A stretch of 64,000 bases of DNA from contig NZ_JBBEOG010000003.1 in the NCBI RefSeq assembly GCF_037860835.1, positions 248,001 to 312,000 of the forward strand, in the 5' to 3' direction. Under the pieces are notes generated by a model. The model had not been told where the DNA came from and did no database searches. It saw only the letters and a program-made list of their open reading frames with translations. This stretch comes from Aquipuribacter nitratireducens. Lineage in GTDB: Bacteria > Actinomycetota > Actinomycetes > Actinomycetales > JBBAYJ01. Position 1 is the stretch's first letter. The number at the start of each line of letters is the position of its first letter. Shown one piece after another: positions 1 through 8,152 of this stretch. Position numbers and translations under genes: made by a program.

Positions 1-441
1 GAGGCACGCGTTGCCGAGCACGAGCAGCGTGGCGCCGAGGGCCCACCGGTCCCCGGTGACGAGGAACAGGCAGGCCGCGAACGCGGCACCGGCCCACGCG
101 AGCCGGGCCAGCAGGACCCGCTTGCGTGGGGAGCGGTCGGCGATCGCGCCGACGAACGGCAGCAGCAGCGCGATGACGACGGTGGAGATGCTGATGAGGA
201 ACGCGACGAGGCTGTTGGGGCTGACGTCGAGGACGCCCAGCAGCGCGACCGTGCCCCGGCACTCCTCGCCCTCGGTGAGGTCGGGGCACGCGGCCGCGGT
301 GGCCACGGCGGTGAGGTACGGCCCGACGAGGACGGTCCCGACGGTCGTGACGTAGGCGGAGTTCGCCCAGTCGTAGAAGTACCAGCCGCGCTGCTCCCGG
401 CGACGGGCGACCGGGTCGACGAGGGGACCCGGGGGCGGCAC
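1..441 (-). CDS. MFS transporter, UMF1 (Atg22-like) family, 3' end outside the window
   Basis: This is the N-terminal 147 residues of an inner-membrane secondary transporter. The family signature RGWYFYDWANSAY is at residues 19-31, followed by a first membrane segment, a periplasm-side stretch with two cysteines (about residues 49-57), a second membrane segment and the cytoplasmic ADRSPRKR loop typical of major facilitator proteins. UMF1 members are distant relatives of yeast Atg22; substrates are mostly unknown, so I assign none. The GTG at 439-441 is the start that keeps this frame; an upstream ATG at 447-449 is out of frame. It lies 4 nt downstream of the GDPD stop, so the two are probably one transcript. 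The rest of the gene is cut off by the window edge. Confidence 0.85.
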   Translation of the reverse strand, partial: MPPPGPLVDPVARRREQRGWYFYDWANSAYVTTVGTVLVGPYLTAVATAAACPDLTEGEECRGTVALLGVLDVSPNSLVAFLISISTVVIALLLPFVGAIADRSPRKRVLLARLAWAGAAFAACLFLVTGDRWALGATLLVLGNACL

Positions 442-445
442 GGGC

Positions 446-1267
446 TCATAGTGCCCGCCCGTGCCCCCGTCCGTTCATGACACGCGCGAGGACGTCCGCC
501 CTGTCACTCATCAGGCCGTCCACCCCCAGGTCGAGCAGCCGGTGCATCTCCGCGGGGTCGTCGACGGTCCAGACGTGGACCTGCGCGCCGACCTCGTGGA
601 CGACGTCGAGGAGCAGCGGTGTCACGACCTCGACGCGGCGCGCCCGCAGCGGTACCTGGAGGGCGTCCGCACCCGCGAGCGTCGCCCGGACCAGCGCCCG
701 GGCCGCCGGCGCCGAGACCCGGGCCACCTCGGTCGCGAGGCGTGTCGCCGCCACCGACGCCGTGCCGGCGGAGCGGGCGACGCCCGGGGCGGCCCGCTGC
801 GCCGCGCGAGCCCGTCGCCCGTCGAACGCGGCGACGACGACACGGTCCTCGGCCCGCGCGTGCCGCACCGCGTCGGCCAGCGGGACGGCCGCGGCGGCCG
901 CCTTCACGTCGACGTTGAGGACGACACCGGGCAGCGCCTCCAGCACCTCCTCGACGCGGGGCACGGCGTGCAGCCCCGCGACCCGGTACGTCGCGACCTC
1001 CCGCCAGGTCAGCCGCTCGACACGCCCGGGGCGACCGGTCGTCCGCCGCAGGTCGGGGTCGTGGAGGACGACGGCGACGCCGTCCCGGGTCGCGTGGACG
1101 TCGGTCTCCAGGTGGGTGATGCCGAGGGCGACGGCCGCCTCGAACGCCGCGACCGTGTTCTCCCACGCGTGCGAGCCGTCGGGGTCGTGCGCCGTCGGGG
1201 TGTGCCCGCGGTGGGCGAAGGCGAGCGGGGGGCCGGCCAGCGCGGGGTGGGGGAGCCTGCCGCTCAC
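446..1267 (-). CDS. glycerophosphodiester phosphodiesterase family protein
   Basis: A 273-residue TIM-barrel enzyme of the GDPD family, which hydrolyses glycerophosphodiesters to glycerol-3-phosphate and an alcohol. Visible motifs are AHRG (residues 18-21), ENTVAAFE, the metal site LETDVHATRDG and the HD pair that carries the catalytic histidine, with a C-terminal VDGLMSDRADVL that closes the barrel. There is no signal peptide, so it is likely cytoplasmic. The GTG start is preceded by TAGCCT at 1274-1279 (minus strand) with exactly 6 nt between, suggesting a leaderless mRNA. It shares the short promoter region with the divergent aldo/keto reductase and reads into the MFS gene. Confidence 0.92.
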   Translation of the reverse strand: MSGRLPHPALAGPPLAFAHRGHTPTAHDPDGSHAWENTVAAFEAAVALGITHLETDVHATRDGVAVVLHDPDLRRTTGRPGRVERLTWREVATYRVAGLHAVPRVEEVLEALPGVVLNVDVKAAAAAVPLADAVRHARAEDRVVVAAFDGRRARAAQRAAPGVARSAGTASVAATRLATEVARVSAPAARALVRATLAGADALQVPLRARRVEVVTPLLLDVVHEVGAQVHVWTVDDPAEMHRLLDLGVDGLMSDRADVLARVMNGRGHGRAL

Positions 1268-1273
1268 CCCGCC

Positions 1274-1302
1274 AGGCTAGGGCGCGGAGGCTGTCGTAGC
1301 GT
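1274..1302. promoter_or_regulatory. divergent leaderless promoters for GDPD and aldo/keto reductase genes
   Basis: The minus strand carries TAGCCT (1279-1274) 6 nt before the GDPD GTG, and the plus strand carries TAGCGT (1297-1302) 7 nt before the reductase ATG at 1310. Neither start has a Shine-Dalgarno sequence. This fits actinobacterial leaderless transcripts, where the -10 box lies directly before the start codon. No clear -35 boxes are visible. Confidence 0.5.
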
Positions 1303-1309
1303 CGCCGGC

Positions 1310-2290
1310 ATGACGACGCGGGACGACCTGCCCGACATGACGTACCGCCGGCTCGGGGACTCCGGTCTCGTCGTGTCGACCGTGGGACTGGGCGGCAACA
1401 CCTTCGGCGCCCGCATCGACGCCGACGCCACCCGCGACGTCGTCCACGCCGCCCTCGACGCGGGCGTCACCTTCGTCGACTGCGCCGAGCTCTACGGTTC
1501 GACGCCGGGGGAGAGCGAGGACCTGCTGGGACGGGCGCTCGTCGGCCGGCGCGACGGCACGGTCCTCGCGACGAAGTTCGGTCACCCCGACGGGCGCGTC
1601 GACGCACCGGCGTGGGACGACGCGCACGGGTCCCGCACCGCGGTGCGCCGGGCCGTCGAGGGGTCGCTGCGGCGGCTCCGCACCGACTGGATCGACCTCT
1701 ACCAGATGCACACGCCGGACCCCGCGACGCCGGTCGAGGAGACGCTGTCGACGCTCGACGACCTCGTCCGGGAGGGCAAGGTCCGCTACGTCGGCTCCTC
1801 GAACTTCGCCGCGTGGCAGGTCGTCGACGCCGACCGCGCCGCGGAGTCGCTGGGCACCGAGCGGTTCGTGTCGGCGCAGAACGCGTACAACCTGCTCGAC
1901 CGCTCCGCCGAGGCCGAGCTCGTGCCCGCCTGCGAGCACGTCGGGGTCGGGCTCCTGCCGTACTACCCACTGGCGTCCGGGCTGCTGACCGGCAAGTACT
2001 CGCGCGGCCAGGCGGCGCCCGAGGGGTCCCGGCTGTCCTCGCCGCGGATGGCCGCGAGGCTGGAGGGCGCGGACTGGGACACCATCGAGGCCCTCACCCG
2101 CTTCGCGGAGGAGCGGGATCTCGACCTGCTCACCGTGGCGCTCGGCGGGCTCGCGGCGCAGCCTGCGGTCGGCAGCGTCATCGCGGGTGCGCGCACGCCG
2201 GCGCAGGTACGGGCCAACGTCCGGGCGGGCCTGTGGGAGCCGACGGCGGCGGACCTCGCCGAGCTCGAGGACATCAGCGGACGCCCGTGA
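1310..2290 (+). CDS. aldo/keto reductase
   Basis: A 326-residue NADPH-dependent aldo/keto reductase of the AKR11/12 type. The catalytic tetrad can be read as Asp and Tyr in DCAELYGS, Lys in LATKFG and His in LYQMHTPD; the GSSNFAAWQ motif and the C-terminal SVIAGARTPAQV segment belong to the family cofactor site. The substrate cannot be told from sequence. The ATG at 1310 is preferred because TAGCGT ends 7 nt upstream; an internal ATG at 1337 is possible. Its stop overlaps the GTG of the next gene by 4 bp. Confidence 0.92.
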   Translation: MTTRDDLPDMTYRRLGDSGLVVSTVGLGGNTFGARIDADATRDVVHAALDAGVTFVDCAELYGSTPGESEDLLGRALVGRRDGTVLATKFGHPDGRVDAPAWDDAHGSRTAVRRAVEGSLRRLRTDWIDLYQMHTPDPATPVEETLSTLDDLVREGKVRYVGSSNFAAWQVVDADRAAESLGTERFVSAQNAYNLLDRSAEAELVPACEHVGVGLLPYYPLASGLLTGKYSRGQAAPEGSRLSSPRMAARLEGADWDTIEALTRFAEERDLDLLTVALGGLAAQPAVGSVIAGARTPAQVRANVRAGLWEPTAADLAELEDISGRP

Positions 2291-2832
2291 CCGAACCGCC
2301 CGGGCCGGCGGAGCGGGCGCGCCGCTGGCTGCACGACTCCGCCGCCCGGGAGGCCGCGGGCCGGCGGTCGCAGGCGCTCGTGTGCGCCCGGACGGCCCTC
2401 GCGCTGCTCGAGCGCACCGAGGACGAGACGTCGGTCGCGTCCGCCCGGCGCCGGGTGGAGGCGCTGGCCGGCCCCGAGGTCGTGCCGCTGCACGTCGACC
2501 TCCCGGCCGGCGACGGCGCCGACCCCGTCGAGGCCGGGGCCGTGTGGGTCGGCGCCCCGGCCGACCCCGTCCTCGGGATGCTCGGGTGGCGGGAGCGCGG
2601 GGGAACGCTCGACGTCGTCCGGGTCGTCGTGCCGGGGACGCGCCGGGGACGCGCCGCGTTCGCCACCCTCCTGGCGGCCCTGCCGGACACCGTGCCGGTG
2701 TCGGTGGCCGCGCCCGCGCGGGACACCGGGGTCGCCCGGCTCCTGGGGCGGGCCGGCTTCCGCCCCGGTGCGCGGAGCCCCGGCGGCTACGTCGGCGGCA
2801 CGCTCCGCTTCGAGCGGGACGCCCCGGGCTGA
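2287..2832 (+). CDS. hypothetical protein with acetyltransferase-like C-terminus
   Basis: A 181-residue protein that I do not recognise as a named family. The first half is Arg/Ala-rich and predicted helical; the second half (GMLGWRERGG..., then VARLLGRAGFRPGARSP) resembles the last strands of a GNAT fold, but the acetyl-CoA loop is not clear. Translation starts at a GTG inside the reductase stop (GTGA overlap), so it is translationally coupled. The last 46 bp overlap the 3' end of the convergent cation efflux gene. Confidence 0.6.
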   Translation: MTEPPGPAERARRWLHDSAAREAAGRRSQALVCARTALALLERTEDETSVASARRRVEALAGPEVVPLHVDLPAGDGADPVEAGAVWVGAPADPVLGMLGWRERGGTLDVVRVVVPGTRRGRAAFATLLAALPDTVPVSVAAPARDTGVARLLGRAGFRPGARSPGGYVGGTLRFERDAPG

Positions 2833-3890
2833 GCCGGCGGCTGCTCGCACACCGTGCGGTGGTGGTGGGTGAGGGCGTGCGGGTCGTCGCCGCCCTCGAC
2901 GTGCTCCGGGCTCACGTGGACCGAGACGTCGTCGAGGCCGCGGACCCGGTGCAGCAGCTCGTGCCGCGCGTTCTCCGCGATGTCGTGCGCGGTGCGGAGG
3001 TCGAGGTCGCCGTCGACGGCGATGTCGGCCTCCGCACGGATGCGGTGACCGGTCCAGCGCATGCGGACGGCCTCGACCTCCCGGACGCCGTCGACGGTCC
3101 GCAGCACCGCCTCCGTGTCGTCGACGAGCGCGGGGTCGACGGCGTCGAGGAGCCGCCGCAGCACGTCCCGGGCGGCGCCCACGAGGATGACGAGGATCGC
3201 GACGGTGATCGCGAGGCCGACGAGCGGGTCGGCGAGGGGGAACCCGAGCCCGACACCGACGGCGCTCACGAGCACCCCGAGGCTCGTGATGCCGTCCGTG
3301 CGGGCGTGGTTGCCGTCGGCGACGAGCGCGGCCGAGCCGATGCGCCGCCCGACCCGGATGCGGTAGACGGCGACCGCCTCGTTGCCGAGGAAGCCGATGA
3401 CGCCGGCGACACCGACGACCCAGATGTTGGTGAAGGGCCGGGGGTCGGCGAACGCCCGGAGGCTCTCGACCGCGACGACGACGGCGGAGGCGGCGATGAA
3501 GAGGACGATGAGGATGCCCGCGAGGTCCTCCACGCGCCCCAGCCCGTACGTGAACCGGCGGGACGCCGGGCGTCTCACCAGCACGAACGCGATCCACAGC
3601 GGCACCGACGTGAAGGCGTCCGACAGGTTGTGGATCGTGTCGGCGAGCAGGGCGACCGAGCCGCTGAACGCGTACACGACGAGCTGCAGCAGCGCCGTGA
3701 CGCCGAGCAGGACGAGTGAGATCTTGGTCGCGCGGATGCCGGCGGCGGAGGTGACGAGAGCGCTGTCGACGGAGTCGGCGTGGTCGTGGCTGTGCGGCCG
3801 GACGGCGTGCGTCACCGCGGCCCAGGCCCGGCGCAGGACTCCGGCCGGGTGCGCGTGGTCGTGGTCGTGCGCGTGGTCGTGGTCGCTCAC
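2787..3890 (-). CDS. cation diffusion facilitator (CzcD-like) metal efflux protein
   Basis: A 367-residue six-helix membrane antiporter that exports divalent metals such as Zn2+ in exchange for protons. The N-terminus is His/Asp-rich (residues 3-13 alternate H and D, and a second cluster HSHDH follows). The two intramembrane metal motifs are present, DTIHNLSD in helix II and DGNHARTD in helix V (HxxxD pattern), followed by the cytoplasmic C-terminal domain. It starts within the stop of the upstream ArsR gene (4-bp overlap), so the metal sensor and exporter are coupled. Which metal is exported is inferred, most likely zinc or cobalt/nickel. Confidence 0.92.
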   Translation of the reverse strand: MSDHDHAHDHDHAHPAGVLRRAWAAVTHAVRPHSHDHADSVDSALVTSAAGIRATKISLVLLGVTALLQLVVYAFSGSVALLADTIHNLSDAFTSVPLWIAFVLVRRPASRRFTYGLGRVEDLAGILIVLFIAASAVVVAVESLRAFADPRPFTNIWVVGVAGVIGFLGNEAVAVYRIRVGRRIGSAALVADGNHARTDGITSLGVLVSAVGVGLGFPLADPLVGLAITVAILVILVGAARDVLRRLLDAVDPALVDDTEAVLRTVDGVREVEAVRMRWTGHRIRAEADIAVDGDLDLRTAHDIAENARHELLHRVRGLDDVSVHVSPEHVEGGDDPHALTHHHRTVCEQPPAQPGASRSKRSVPPT

Positions 3891-4243
3891 CGGTCCCCCT
3901 CGTCCGAGTGCTGCCCGTGCGAGAGCGCGTCGACCACGAGGCGCCCGACGTGCTCGTCCGCGAGGCGGTAGTGGACGGTCGTGCCCTCGCGGCGGGTGGC
4001 GACCAGACCCGACAGCCGCAGCTTCGCGAGGTGCTGCGAGACCGACGCGGCGGGCCGCGACACGAGCTGCGCGAGCTCGGTGACCGACCGTTCATCGGCC
4101 CGCAGGTGCCAGACGAGCGACAGCCGCGTCGGGTCGCTCAGCAGGGCGAACACCTGCGCCGCCGAGCGGGCGCCGACGTCGTCGAGGTCGACGTCGTGGT
4201 GGTGGTCCTGCCGAGGGACTGCTGTCTGCGTATCTACGCGCAC
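3887..4243 (-). CDS. ArsR/SmtB-family metal-sensing repressor
   Basis: About 118 residues with a winged helix-turn-helix (LLSDPTRLSLVWHL through SQHLAKLRLSGLVATRREGTTVHYRL). Potential metal ligands are at both ends: the N-terminal DHHHDVDLDD and the C-terminal helix HVGRLVVDALSHGQH, which gives the His/Asp pattern of alpha5-site zinc sensors. There is no CxC motif in the recognition helix, so it is not an arsenic-type sensor. The GTG at 4241-4243 is chosen; it would place the start inside the inverted repeat at 4224-4251. A shorter start at a downstream GTG would remove the first ligands. It overlaps the efflux gene by 4 bp and very likely controls it. Confidence 0.85.
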   Translation of the reverse strand: MRVDTQTAVPRQDHHHDVDLDDVGARSAAQVFALLSDPTRLSLVWHLRADERSVTELAQLVSRPAASVSQHLAKLRLSGLVATRREGTTVHYRLADEHVGRLVVDALSHGQHSDEGDR

Positions 4244-4251
4244 ACGCAGAC
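4224..4251. promoter_or_regulatory. candidate ArsR operator (inverted repeat)
   Basis: An 8-bp inverted repeat, GTCTGCGT and ACGCAGAC, separated by 12 bp, contains a second nested palindrome GCGTATCTACGC at 4228-4239 (5-bp arms, 2-bp centre). The layout resembles the imperfect palindromes with a 2-bp centre bound by ArsR/SmtB proteins. It sits at the 5' end of the repressor gene and upstream of the divergent SDR gene, so it could control both directions. Confidence 0.55.
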
Positions 4252-4291
4252 TATGGCACAGCGTCCTGTCCCGGCGCCTAGGCTCGCGCGG

Positions 4292-5017
4292 GTGCGGTCC
4301 GTCCTCGTCACCGGCCTCAGCCGGCGCCTCGGCATCGCCGCCGAGGTCACGACGCACCTCGCCGCCACCGGCTGGCGGGTGTCGGCGACGGGGTGGCCCG
4401 CGCACGACGAGGAGTGGCCGTGGGGGGTGGGGGAGCCGGCGCCCACGGAGCACCTCGCCCACTACGCGACCGCCGACCTCGCCGACGCCGCGGTGCCGGC
4501 ACGGGTCGTGGCCGAGCACGTCGGCCGCGACGGCCGCCTCGACGCGCTCGTGGCGGTCCACGCCCGCTCCTCCGAGGGCGACCTGATGGCTGCCGACGCG
4601 CAGGAGCTCGACCGCTGCTGGGCGGTCAACACGCGGGCGACGCTGCTGCTCGTCAGGGCCGCCCTCGCCGCCGGCGCCCGGCGGGTCGTGCTCTTCACGA
4701 CGGGGGTGCACCAGCGGCCGATGCCCGACGAGATCGCGTACGCCGTGTCGAAGGCCGCGGTGCAGGGGGTCACCGCCAGCCTCGCGGCGACGGCCGCCGG
4801 GTTCGGCGCGACCGTCAACTGCGTGAACCCGGGTCCGGTCGACACCGGCTACGCCGACGAGACCACCCGCGCGGTCGTGGCCGAGCGAATGCCGGGCGGG
4901 CGCTGGGGCGCTCCCGCGGACATCGCCCCCGCCGTCGCGTGGCTGCTGTCGGAGGACGCGGCGTGGGTCACGGGCCAGACGATCGACGTCGACGGCGGGT
5001 GGGGCGTCCGCCCCTGA
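4292..5017 (+). CDS. short-chain dehydrogenase/reductase family protein
   Basis: A 241-residue Rossmann-fold oxidoreductase. It has an N-terminal nucleotide-binding strand and turn VLVTGLSRRLGIA (a variant of TGxxxGIG), the Asn of the NTRA segment, a Tyr-x3-Lys catalytic pair in YAVSK, and the C-terminal NPGPVDTGY and VTGQTIDVDGGW motifs of classical SDRs. The position normally held by the catalytic Ser reads LFTTGV, so Thr may substitute. The GTG at 4292 is preferred because TAGGCT (4279-4284) ends 7 nt before it; the upstream in-frame ATG at 4253 is the alternative. The substrate is unknown. Confidence 0.85.
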   Translation: MRSVLVTGLSRRLGIAAEVTTHLAATGWRVSATGWPAHDEEWPWGVGEPAPTEHLAHYATADLADAAVPARVVAEHVGRDGRLDALVAVHARSSEGDLMAADAQELDRCWAVNTRATLLLVRAALAAGARRVVLFTTGVHQRPMPDEIAYAVSKAAVQGVTASLAATAAGFGATVNCVNPGPVDTGYADETTRAVVAERMPGGRWGAPADIAPAVAWLLSEDAAWVTGQTIDVDGGWGVRP

Positions 5018-5070
5018 GCGCTGCGGCGCGGCACTTGAGCCGCCGGGCCGTCTGCGCGAGGCTCCGGGGC

Positions 5071-5781
5071 ATGGCAGACATCGCGGGAGCGGTCCTGCTG
5101 CAGGGCGGGGGCGAGATGCAGCCGGCGTGCAGGGCCATGGACCTGGAGCTCGTGCGCGAGGCGCCCGACGGCGACGTCGTCGTGGTCCTCGGCGCCGCCA
5201 CGCCCGGGGTGGACCACGCCCGGGCCGCGTCGCGGGCGCGGCGCTACTACGCCGACCTCGTGCGCCGCCGTGTCGTCGTGACCCCCCACCCGGAGGTGGA
5301 CCTCGAGGAGTGCCTCGCGGCCGTCGCCGGGGCCGGGCTCGTCGTGCTGCCGGGGGGCTCCCCGTCGCGGCTGCTCGATGCGTTCCGCGCCGACGGCGGC
5401 CGCCTGGCCGGCGCGCTCACCGACGCGCACCGCTCGGGCGTCGCGCTGTCCGGGGCGTCCGCCGGCGCCATGGTCCTCTGCGAGCGCACCGTGCTGCCCG
5501 ACAGGAGGACCGGGGCGACGGGCGAGCCCACGGTCGCCGTCGGTCTCGGACTGGTGCCGGGCCTCGCCCTCGTCCACGACGACGGGCGCGACCGGCGCGG
5601 CTGGCGGGACCCCGACGACCCCGACGGGCTGCGCTGGGGCCTGCCCGAGGCGGGCGGGGTGCTCGTCCACGAGGGGTCGGTGCGCGCGGTCGGCCAGGGC
5701 GGCCCGCGGGTGCTCCTCGGGGGCCGCAGCCGGGTGCTGGCGCACCGCAGCCAGCCGCTCGAGGAGGTCGTGGCGGCGTGA
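5071..5781 (+). CDS. peptidase S51 (cyanophycinase)-like / type 1 glutamine amidotransferase-like protein
   Basis: A 236-residue protein of the S51 peptidase fold. The nucleophile elbow GASAGAM, with Ser in the centre, is clear, and LLQGGGEM and VVLPGGSPSRLL match the strand-turn segments of the family. Real cyanophycinases and alpha-aspartyl dipeptidases share this core, and no cyanophycin synthetase is in the window, so the substrate stays open. A GAGGCT hexamer ends 7 nt before the ATG, consistent with leaderless initiation. The stop overlaps the GTG of the UvrA-like gene by 4 bp. Confidence 0.75.
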   Translation: MADIAGAVLLQGGGEMQPACRAMDLELVREAPDGDVVVVLGAATPGVDHARAASRARRYYADLVRRRVVVTPHPEVDLEECLAAVAGAGLVVLPGGSPSRLLDAFRADGGRLAGALTDAHRSGVALSGASAGAMVLCERTVLPDRRTGATGEPTVAVGLGLVPGLALVHDDGRDRRGWRDPDDPDGLRWGLPEAGGVLVHEGSVRAVGQGGPRVLLGGRSRVLAHRSQPLEEVVAA

Positions 5782-8141
5782 GCGCCACCACGGCCCACCC
5801 GGCGGACGGCCACGACCTCATCCGGGTGCGGGGCGCACGGGTCCACAACCTCCGCGACGTCGACGTCGACCTGCCGAAACGGCGCCTCACCGTCCTCACC
5901 GGGGTGTCCGGCTCGGGGAAGAGCTCGCTCGTGTTCGGGACCATCGCCGCGGAGTCCCAGCGCCTCATCAACGAGACCTACAGCGCCTTCGTCCAGGGGT
6001 TCATGCCGACCCTCGCGCGCCCGGACGTCGACGTCCTCGAGGGCCTCACCACCGCGATCATCGTCGACCAGGAGCGCATCGGGGCCAACCCGCGCTCGAC
6101 CGTCGGCACCGTCACCGACGCCAACGCCCTCCTGCGGATCCTCTTCAGCCGTCTGGGTCAGCCGCAGATCGGGCCGCCGAACGCGTACTCGTTCAACGTG
6201 CCGTCCGTCCGGGCGAGCGGGGCCATCACCGTCGAGCGGGGCGGGAAGAGCAAGGCGGAGAAGGCGACGTTCACCCGGCTCGGCGGCATGTGCTCCCGCT
6301 GCGAGGGCATGGGGCGCGTGGACGACATCGACGTGAGCGCCCTCTACGACGACTCGAGGTCCTTGTCCGAGGGGGCGCTGCGGGTGCCCGGCTACAGCAT
6401 GGACGGCTGGTACGGGCGGTTGTTCGCGGGCGTGGGACTCCCCATGGACACCCCGATCCGCGACTTCACGGAGGCGCAGAGGGAGACGCTGCTCCGCGGC
6501 GAGCCGACGAAGATCAAGGTCGAGGGCGTCAACCTCACGTACGAGGGGATCATCCCGAGGATCCAGAAGTCGATGCTGTCGAAGGACGTCGACTCCCTCC
6601 AGCCGCACGTCCGCGCCTTCGTCGAGCGGGCCGTCACCTTCGCCGCGTGCCCCGACTGCGAGGGCACCCGGCTGGCCCCCGAGGCGCGCTCGTCGCGCAT
6701 CGCCGGCCGCAACATCGCCGACGTGTGCGCCCTGCAGATCACCGACCTCGCCGACTGGGTGCGTGACCTCGACGAGCCGACGGTCGCGCCGCTGCTCGCC
6801 GGGCTGCAGCACCTGCTCGACTCCTTCACCGAGATCGGCCTCGGGTACCTCTCGCTCGAGCGGCCCTCCGGCACGCTGTCCGGGGGAGAGGCCCAGCGGA
6901 CGAAGATGATCCGCCACCTCGGGTCCTCGCTCACCGACGTCACGTACGTCTTCGACGAGCCGACCATCGGCCTGCACCCGCACGACATCGCCCGCATGAA
7001 CCAGCTCCTGCTGCGCCTGCGGGACAAGGGGAACACCGTCCTCGTCGTCGAGCACAAGCCCGAGGCGATCGCCGTCGCGGACCACGTCGTCGACCTCGGC
7101 CCGGGCGCCGGGAGCGACGGCGGGACGGTGTGCTTCGAGGGCACGGTCGAGGGGCTGCGCGCCAGCGGCACCGTCACCGGGCGCCACCTCGACGACCGCG
7201 CGGCGCTCAAGCGGTCCGTCCGTGCCCCCGCCGGGACGCTGCCGGTGCGAGGGGCCCGGACCCACAACCTCCGGGACGTCGACGTCGACATCCCGCTCGG
7301 CGTGCTGTGCGTCGTCACGGGCGTCGCGGGGTCCGGCAAGAGCTCCCTCGTGCACGGCTCGGTCGCCGGGCGCGACGGAGTCGTCGTCGTCGACCAGGGG
7401 GCCATCCGCGGCTCGCGGCGCAGCAACCCCGCGACGTACACGGGTCTGCTGGAGCCCGTCCGCAAGGCCTTCGCGAAGGCGAACGGCGTGAAGCCCGCGC
7501 TGTTCAGCCCCAACTCCGAGGGCGCGTGCACGACGTGCAACGGCGCCGGCGTCATCTTCACCGACCTCGGGGTGATGGCGACGATGGAGTCGACGTGCGA
7601 GGACTGCGAGGGGCGTCGCTTCCAGGCCGCGGTCCTGGAGTACACGCTCGGGGGACGGCACATCGCCGACGTGCTCGCGATGTCCGTCGCCGAGGCGGAG
7701 GAGTACTTCCGGACCGGTGAGGCGCGCACCCCGGCTGCTCACACGGTCGTGGAACGGCTCGCGGACGTCGGTCTCGGCTACCTCACGCTCGGGCAGCCGC
7801 TGACGACGCTGTCCGGGGGCGAGCGGCAACGGCTGAAGCTCGCCGTCCAGATGGGGGAGAAGGGGGAGGTGTACGTCCTCGACGAGCCGACGACCGGTCT
7901 CCACCTCGCCGACGTCGAGCAGCTCCTCCGGCTGCTCGACCGGCTCGTGGACGCCGGTCGGTCCGTCGTCGTCATCGAGCACCACCAGGCCGTGATGGCG
8001 CACGCCGACTGGATCGTCGACCTGGGACCGGGCGCCGGGCACGACGGCGGGCGCGTGGTGTTCGAGGGGACGCCCGCCGACCTCGTCGCCACGCGCTCGA
8101 CCCTGACGGCGGAGCACCTGGCCGCGTACGTCGGCGGCTGA
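5778..8141 (+). CDS. UvrA2-like ABC ATPase (excinuclease A paralogue)
   Basis: A 787-residue paralogue of the nucleotide excision repair damage sensor. It has two ABC cassettes: Walker A GVSGSGKSS (residues 42-50) and a second GVAGSGKSS, two signatures (LSGGEAQR, LSGGERQR) and two DEPTxGLH Walker B/D-loop segments, plus two CxxC zinc modules (CSRCEG...CPDCEG; CTTCNG...CEDCEG). At under 800 residues it is much shorter than housekeeping UvrA (about 950), as in class II UvrA2 proteins that lack the UvrB-binding domain. Such proteins are found with resistance to DNA-intercalating drugs or natural products. It is coupled by overlap to the S51-like gene. There is no sign that it replaces UvrA. Confidence 0.88.
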   Translation: MSATTAHPADGHDLIRVRGARVHNLRDVDVDLPKRRLTVLTGVSGSGKSSLVFGTIAAESQRLINETYSAFVQGFMPTLARPDVDVLEGLTTAIIVDQERIGANPRSTVGTVTDANALLRILFSRLGQPQIGPPNAYSFNVPSVRASGAITVERGGKSKAEKATFTRLGGMCSRCEGMGRVDDIDVSALYDDSRSLSEGALRVPGYSMDGWYGRLFAGVGLPMDTPIRDFTEAQRETLLRGEPTKIKVEGVNLTYEGIIPRIQKSMLSKDVDSLQPHVRAFVERAVTFAACPDCEGTRLAPEARSSRIAGRNIADVCALQITDLADWVRDLDEPTVAPLLAGLQHLLDSFTEIGLGYLSLERPSGTLSGGEAQRTKMIRHLGSSLTDVTYVFDEPTIGLHPHDIARMNQLLLRLRDKGNTVLVVEHKPEAIAVADHVVDLGPGAGSDGGTVCFEGTVEGLRASGTVTGRHLDDRAALKRSVRAPAGTLPVRGARTHNLRDVDVDIPLGVLCVVTGVAGSGKSSLVHGSVAGRDGVVVVDQGAIRGSRRSNPATYTGLLEPVRKAFAKANGVKPALFSPNSEGACTTCNGAGVIFTDLGVMATMESTCEDCEGRRFQAAVLEYTLGGRHIADVLAMSVAEAEEYFRTGEARTPAAHTVVERLADVGLGYLTLGQPLTTLSGGERQRLKLAVQMGEKGEVYVLDEPTTGLHLADVEQLLRLLDRLVDAGRSVVVIEHHQAVMAHADWIVDLGPGAGHDGGRVVFEGTPADLVATRSTLTAEHLAAYVGG

Positions 8142-8152
8142 GGACCCGTCTC

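Noticed and set aside
461-1309. Extended N-terminus for the aldo/keto reductase
   Set aside because: This part is antisense to the GDPD gene and has no reductase motifs; the ATG at 1310 gives the normal family length.
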